NCBI RefSeq assembly: GCF_021917145.1
Contig: NC_061074.1
Location: forward strand, 12,009,772 to 12,073,771
Origin: Hypomesus transpacificus
Lineage: Eukaryota; Chordata; Actinopteri; Osmeriformes; Osmeridae
Reading direction: 5' to 3'
Length of the DNA stretch: 64,000 nucleotides
Shown: positions 58,597-64,000 of the stretch, one piece after another
Numbering within the stretch: the stretch's first letter is position 1
How the letters are laid out: each line of letters begins with the position of its first letter
The notes under the pieces: generated by a model
Told to the model about the DNA's origin: nothing
The model's input: only the letters and a program-made list of their open reading frames with translations
Database searches by the model: none
Translations under genes and position numbers: made by a program

Positions 58597-59843
58597 ATGA
58601 CTTGGGCCATATCTAACAATGCAGAACTAACTTTTTTCAATGCAGCCTTTCCCAACACCGAGGATAGCTTAATGGGCTGAGATGGTGTATCACAAAGTGC
58701 AAGGTCATAGGTCCAAATCCAGCCACAGCCATTGTGCTTGTCATGATTATCTGTTTAGTGAAACAGGAAGCCAGGTACCCCACCACATCGCCTCAATGTC
58801 TGTGTCAATATCGCAAATGTCCTTTTTACTGATGACTTTTCAAACCTAACCAGCACTCTAAGGCAATTACAGTTGCTTAAACTTTGTCCAAAGCTGAGCA
58901 AAGCTCATACTCTGCCTTTTCTATTCATCAAAACTTAACAATTGATGTGTAGCAAAGAGGACAAAGAAGCTAACTTGCAACCATATGCTCTTGAGTTCAA
59001 ATCTCCATTCAGCCAGTTGGAATTTGCCAAGTGTGATTGCCTTTTGCTCTCTTGTTGTCCAAGTCGCCCAATTGTGTATTGTACAAAAGATCATGCTACA
59101 TCTAGTCAGATTTTGATTGATATTGTGAGACTGCTTTGGACGCCGTTAAAGTCCTTTCTTCACCTGTCCATTGGTCCAGTGGGTTAAAGTGTGGGTTAAT
59201 TGTAACTCAAGTGATTGTCCCTCAAAGCTTGACAACAGCTTCTGGGTTAAACTTGTTTTTATATTTCCTTTGTCAATAGTCAACTCTGATCCTCAACCAT
59301 GTACATTTAAAAATATATTTTTGCCATTTTGAGGAGGAACCCGCACAGGCAGCTATATTTTATATATTTGTTCATTTCTACTCCATATGTGTTCTATTTG
59401 TGTATATATAATTGAGTAGCACACTGCTTACAGTAGCAGATGGCCTTGTGTAGTGGCTGTTCTGAAGTGGTGGAGGGTCGCCGCTTTGGCCCTTGTGAAG
59501 AAAGCTGAGCTCTTTACTGCTTTCATAAAAGCAGTTATGCAGGATTAGAACTTCAACTCTCCAGCGCACCCTGGCACAGGCACAGATACACGCACATGAG
59601 CACACACACAGCTGTCCTTAAACAACCCCTCTACTAAGAGGGGCACGCCCCTTTCTTGATGCCCTGCCAGAAATGCCCAGATGTGAGAAATAAAATGCTT
59701 CTTTATTTCCTTTCTTTCTCTTTCCGATATACTTTAAATGTCTACTCTCAGAAAGACTTCCAGTCAGTCAGATGCACAAAAAGTAAGAGAGGGAGAGAGG
59801 GAGAGAGGGAGAGAGACAGAGATGAAATACAGTATACAACGTG

Positions 59844-60015
59844 AGTCAGGTGGCTGAGCGGTTAGGGAATCGGGCCAGTAATCTGAAGGTCGCCAGTTCG
59901 ATTCCCGGCCGAGACCAATGACGTTGTGTCCTTGGGCAAGGCACATCACTCTACTTGCCTTGGGGGAATGTCCCTGTACTTACTGTAAGTCTGCTTAATG
60001 ACTAAGTGTAAATAT
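59844..60015 (+). mobile_element. tRNA-derived SINE (plus orientation)
   Basis: The tRNA-like head ggtggctgagcggttaggga has a B-box region ggtcgccagttcgattcccg. The body is ccttgggcaaggcacatcac, followed by the tail tgtacttactgtaagtctgc. It is the same family as the copy at 27250-27425 but lacks the short cgctctggataagagcg segment in the tail. Confidence 0.82.
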
Positions 60016-63000
60016 GAACCATAAACTGAGGTTTGATATTGGTGAGGCCCAGTGACCATTTCTAGAGGTGATGCAAAGACAGTTTAAACTTTAAGGTATT
60101 CATTATATTTCATGTCCATTGTACTTGACCAACGCTATCATTTGTACAAATACACTCATGCACACATACCCACACCCACACACAAATGGTAATTAAATCA
60201 ACAACAGTGTTGGCAGGAACATTGAAAGCAACACAAATACATTAAACAAACCAATGTATTTTAAAAAGATTGATAAAATGTTTGTACAATATAATGTGAT
60301 TACAGTAATCACACAATCAAGCACACCATCTACCCAGTAAATCTCCAACCAAGATGTAGCCTTTTTCTAGAAACCTGGTTGGAATCATGGACTAATACAG
60401 TTATTTTTCTTTTATGAAAGTGGGTAGAGCTGACTGTATGTTTGTGTTGCTCATATGTTGACAGGAAACAAATTCCTCCTTTCTTTTCCCCTGGATGTTC
60501 TTGGCAGTCAAAGCCAAGCAAAAATACATTCCATCAGTTCTGACATACTGTATTATAAAGCAGAATATGACTTGTAGTTCACCAAAAACGGGCCAAACCA
60601 TGTTTAGCATCACGCATTACTCTAACCTGTCCTCCTAAATACTTGATCAAACTGAAGCTTAAAAACTGCACAGATGTATATTTCTGTGTGTGTGTTTGTG
60701 TGTCTGTGTGTGTCTGTGTGTGTATTTGGTTGGGTGTGAAGTTGGCTCTTCTTGCTCAAATACACTCGCTCACACTGTCACAACCCCTGCCATGACATGA
60801 ATCTGGGCCCAATACCCAAGACTTAACATTGGCACAACATTAATGCTGTGTTAAGGCAGCCATACAGTATTTATTATTATGGGTGCTTGTAATTTGAATT
60901 GTCATGTTTTACAATAAAGAGATTTACATGTATTTGATGTAAAATATTAAATATGTAAAATATCCTCTTTTACGTGTTTTGGTATGCAAGACAGAGAGAA
61001 AGAAGGAGAGGGAAACAATGGAAGAGAGGGTTTGATAAATAGAGTCTAAATGGGGTTCTACTGAAAATGTAACCATTTCTAACAATAAATAAATCCTCTA
61101 AAATAACTTACATGGATGTGTACTGTACCTCAGTGGCAGATCATTTGAGTGGTTACTGTTAAACTACCACTGTACTGGACACATACAATTCCTTGTATAA
61201 GATGCTGTTAGTGACTACAAATATGCTTATTATGGAAACTTGCTGCACCAAAAATTGTGATTTGGATTGGTTATCTTTCTTTGTCTAACTTAACCCATAT
61301 TTGACCTTCATTACTGTAATTGTAGAGTTTGATTCAAGAGTTTCTGTAACCCTAAATGTAAAAATGTAATGTTTCAGTGTACTGCTCCACTGAGAGACAC
61401 ACCTGGTTGCCTCTCAGTGGAGCAAAGTCCACGTACACGTCCTCTAAAAAGGATCCCTTTACAACCTTCACATGATATATAGCCTATGCCTGTTATACGC
61501 CATGTCAAAAAAAAGGCAATTACGATTAAGAAATCGCAGACAGCTCTCGTCATAGAACTTCCTCCATTGGTTTTGATAGTTTCACAGGCAGACGGCGGTA
61601 TGCCTGGCTTCATGGCAACACAAATATGTCTGAGTGAATCTGAGCCATGCGCTAGACATTTAGACTGTCCCTGGCGGCTTCTTACATGTTTTTGCAGCCG
61701 AAGTTGCATCGTTTTAACACTTTCAGGATTCCTATCTGAGATGCTTCGACGGGTCAGCCGGTTGGCCATGGCAAGAAAGATGTTTTTCTGTTTGAATTAA
61801 CAACAGAGTAACAACAAACTGTAGGAACTAATAGAATTAATGCTTTACAATGGGATGCAAAGATTCCCTATGGTAAATGATGGACTGGTGGAATGCTGAA
61901 GATAACACACAGAAATGCATCTAAGTCTCATATCATGCTCAGCTCAATGTAATTAGCTGTCAGTATGGCGTCAGCCTTCAGTCAGGTCTTGTCTGGCTAG
62001 CACATGATTTGGCAGGTCCGTTCCTGATAGTAGAACAGACTTATACTCTGATATTGGTCTGTGCTTGGCCAGAAACAACAGCTTGCATCAGCAGTCACAT
62101 CAATCACTCAACTCCAAATGAGCACCAGATGGAGCCTACTGTGTGCCAGTAGAACATTCTAGCATGAAGTACCATGATCATCCACCAAGAAAGGTTGGAT
62201 CTCCACTCAGAAAGGTTTGCATGGATTTATTTACATGCAGAGTCATTCGCTAATGAATTTGTGGGTTGAGCAATGTCATGAGGGGCCATTTTTTACTAGT
62301 GTAGTGTGTCAGATTTATAACTGACCGTGAATAAAGTGGTGTGATGATGCACAAATCATTCTGCAACTTCAAGATCTTTGTAATGGAGTTGTAAGTGCTC
62401 TTGCAAAGTGTAAGTTCTGTTGCATAAATTCTCTTACGTTTATGATGCATAATTGATTCCATAGTTTGGTGTTATAAAGAAATAAATGTATGATTTCTAT
62501 GAAGTAAAAAGGTTCAACCTAAATATAATTGCAAAAATACGAATGCAAAGTCAACTTATACATTATGAATGTGGGTATATATTGACTGATTCTGCACTGG
62601 GATCTCAGGAATGTAGAGAGATATTACCATAGCTTCCACCCTTTCACAATCATAACACTCCATAACCAATCAAAACCAATACTATTTATGAATATGGATG
62701 ACAGGATCCTTACATTGTATACTCATCAATGCAACAGAAATGCAACAGGATGAATCCAAAAAAGACATTCATGGTGAACATACAGAACAAACCACACACG
62801 ATATACATTGCTTATATCGGTATTAAACAAAATCAGAATACATGTATTCTGTCTAATAAAATGGTTTAAAAAGTGAACCGGATTCTTCCTCATCAAATCA
62901 GGTTTGTTTGATGAGTCATTCTTATAAGGACTACGCAGCACCAACATGAGCCCTTGTTGAGCCAGCCTTTCTGAAACTTGTTTTTCTATTTAACTCTTCC

Positions 63001-63316
63001 ACATATTCATCAATAGTGGCAGACAGCACGGGATACGAGGACAAAGTTTTTTCTTTTATAAATCAAAAGTTATATTTGATTTAGGTGAGTAGGACACTCA
63101 CTCTCCCAGTCCTTTGTTTATCAGATAGATAAATAGGTCGGAGAAGTGAAGGAATTCCCTGGGGTCCACAAAAAGATATGGTCTGTCGCTCTCCTAGACT
63201 GTACCAGAGAGAAGCTGTTATGTGCTAACATGACAGGGTCTTTATTGGACAGCACTGTACTCTGTGAACGGTAAAGGTAGTGTTCTTGATTTGACCCTTT
63301 GCCTGCAGAGGCTGCC

Positions 63317-63381
63317 TCAGTCATCCTGCCTATCCGGGGTCACGGGTGTGTAGTCATAGTGGACTGTCTCAGATTGTAGAA
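63317..63381 (-). other. possible 3' terminal coding exon, gene unknown
   Basis: On the minus strand, an acceptor-like gtgttcag is followed by an open stretch reading LQSETVHYDYTPVTPDRQDD, then TGA. AATAAA follows 71 bases downstream (63241-63246). The TVHYDY pattern loosely recalls the last strand of alpha-2-macroglobulin-type receptor-binding domains (VYDYY), but no upstream partner exon was found. It may be chance. Confidence 0.2.
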
Positions 63382-63597
63382 CTGAACACAGGTTTCCTGA
63401 CCAAGGTCTTTTATGTGTCTTTACCTTCTCTTTCACCCCTCAGTTGAGAAACAGCTGGTAGTTCAGCAGCATCTTGTCGACATGGATCCCATTCTCTTGT
63501 GTTCCAGTTTGAGTTTCACCCGGAACTCATAACGGACAGCCACAACTGGAAGAGCTGCAGGGAGGGGAGTGTGAGTGCGTGTGTGTGTTTGTGTGTT

Positions 63598-63624
63598 CAT
63601 GTGTGTGTGTGTGTGTGTGTGTGT
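63598..63624. repeat. (GT)n microsatellite
   Basis: About 13 GT units. Confidence 0.9.
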
Positions 63625-64000
63625 GCACATGTGAGATGAAGACAGAATGACGACAGAAAACAATACTTGCTAAACCAATAATTAAGATAATTTCATGTAA
63701 AACTGAGGAGGATTGTCACAGCGTCTAAATATCTATGGGTGAGGGACAATGTCATTATCATTTAGGGGTTTATGTACTAAACCACAGAATCGGCATGTGT
63801 GGCCATTAATGACATTGACACAGATAGATTGAGCACTTATGCATTTATGTGTTGGGAAATGCAGAAGAAGAACTTTCTCCAGTTTATCCCATATATCATA
63901 GTTAAGTCGTCACCCTAAGTGATCTTTGTCCTTGTGGTCACCCGCCCCCTCTCTTCCTGTTTGGAGATCTGCTCCACAGCTGTGTTTTCATGGCTGAGAT

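Larger units (their letters stand above)
60016..64000. other. right-hand non-coding interval
   Basis: AT-rich sequence with short GT/CA tracts, including (GT)n at 63598-63624. The only coding-like signal is a small minus-strand stretch near 63317-63381. Nothing else was recognised. Confidence 0.5.

Noticed and set aside
59844-59920. Functional tRNA gene
   Set aside because: The tRNA-like head is continuous with a SINE body and tail, and the same arrangement occurs at 27.3 kb; no intact cloverleaf was confirmed.

Overview
The window looks like a ray-finned fish (teleost) nuclear genome. It has intron-rich vertebrate genes with GT/AG splice sites, no bacterial-type operons, abundant (CA)n, (GA)n and (TCTG)n microsatellites, Tc1/hAT-type DNA transposon pieces and tRNA-derived SINEs. 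Two exactly 100-base N runs (12304-12403 and 12813-12912) mark assembly gaps. All gene calls below come from reading and splicing exons by hand and comparing with remembered vertebrate families; no search was run.

Layout. (1) 1-12303, + strand: first three coding exons of an EphA4 receptor tyrosine kinase gene (signal peptide, ephrin-binding domain, start of the cysteine-rich region). It stops in intron 3 at the first gap. (2) 12404-12812: a small orphan contig carrying the end of a Tc1-like transposon. (3) 12913-18935, + strand: the last four coding exons of an estrogen-related receptor (NR3B; gamma/delta-like), that is the end of the DNA-binding region and the whole ligand-binding domain. 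Its 5' exons and the remaining EphA4 exons are absent, so the EphA4/ERR neighbourhood is probably a scaffold join rather than true adjacency. (4) 23034-24700, + strand: rnf146, a RING + WWE ubiquitin ligase that reads poly-ADP-ribose, complete in one coding exon. (5) 33729-37448, - strand: the KIAA0408 orthologue, five coding exons. (6) 40126-45349, - strand: soga3 (mtcl3), eight coding exons including a 36-codon last exon that encodes a hydrophobic C-terminal tail. (7) 48398-53562, - strand: elovl4, six coding exons, a very-long-chain fatty-acid elongase. (8) 53563-64000: largely non-coding, with a SINE, foldback and tandem repeats and one doubtful terminal exon near 63.3 kb.

RNF146, SOGA3, KIAA0408 and ELOVL4 all lie on human chromosome 6q, so the right three quarters of the window is a conserved vertebrate synteny block. 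The genes do not form a pathway: axon-guidance receptor, orphan nuclear receptor, PAR-dependent ubiquitin ligase, microtubule/coiled-coil proteins and a lipid elongase. I see no sign of a novel system comparable to a defence island. The unusual items are the chimeric join, the hidden SOGA3 tail exon, SOGA3-KIAA0408 phase compatibility, and several structured repeats.
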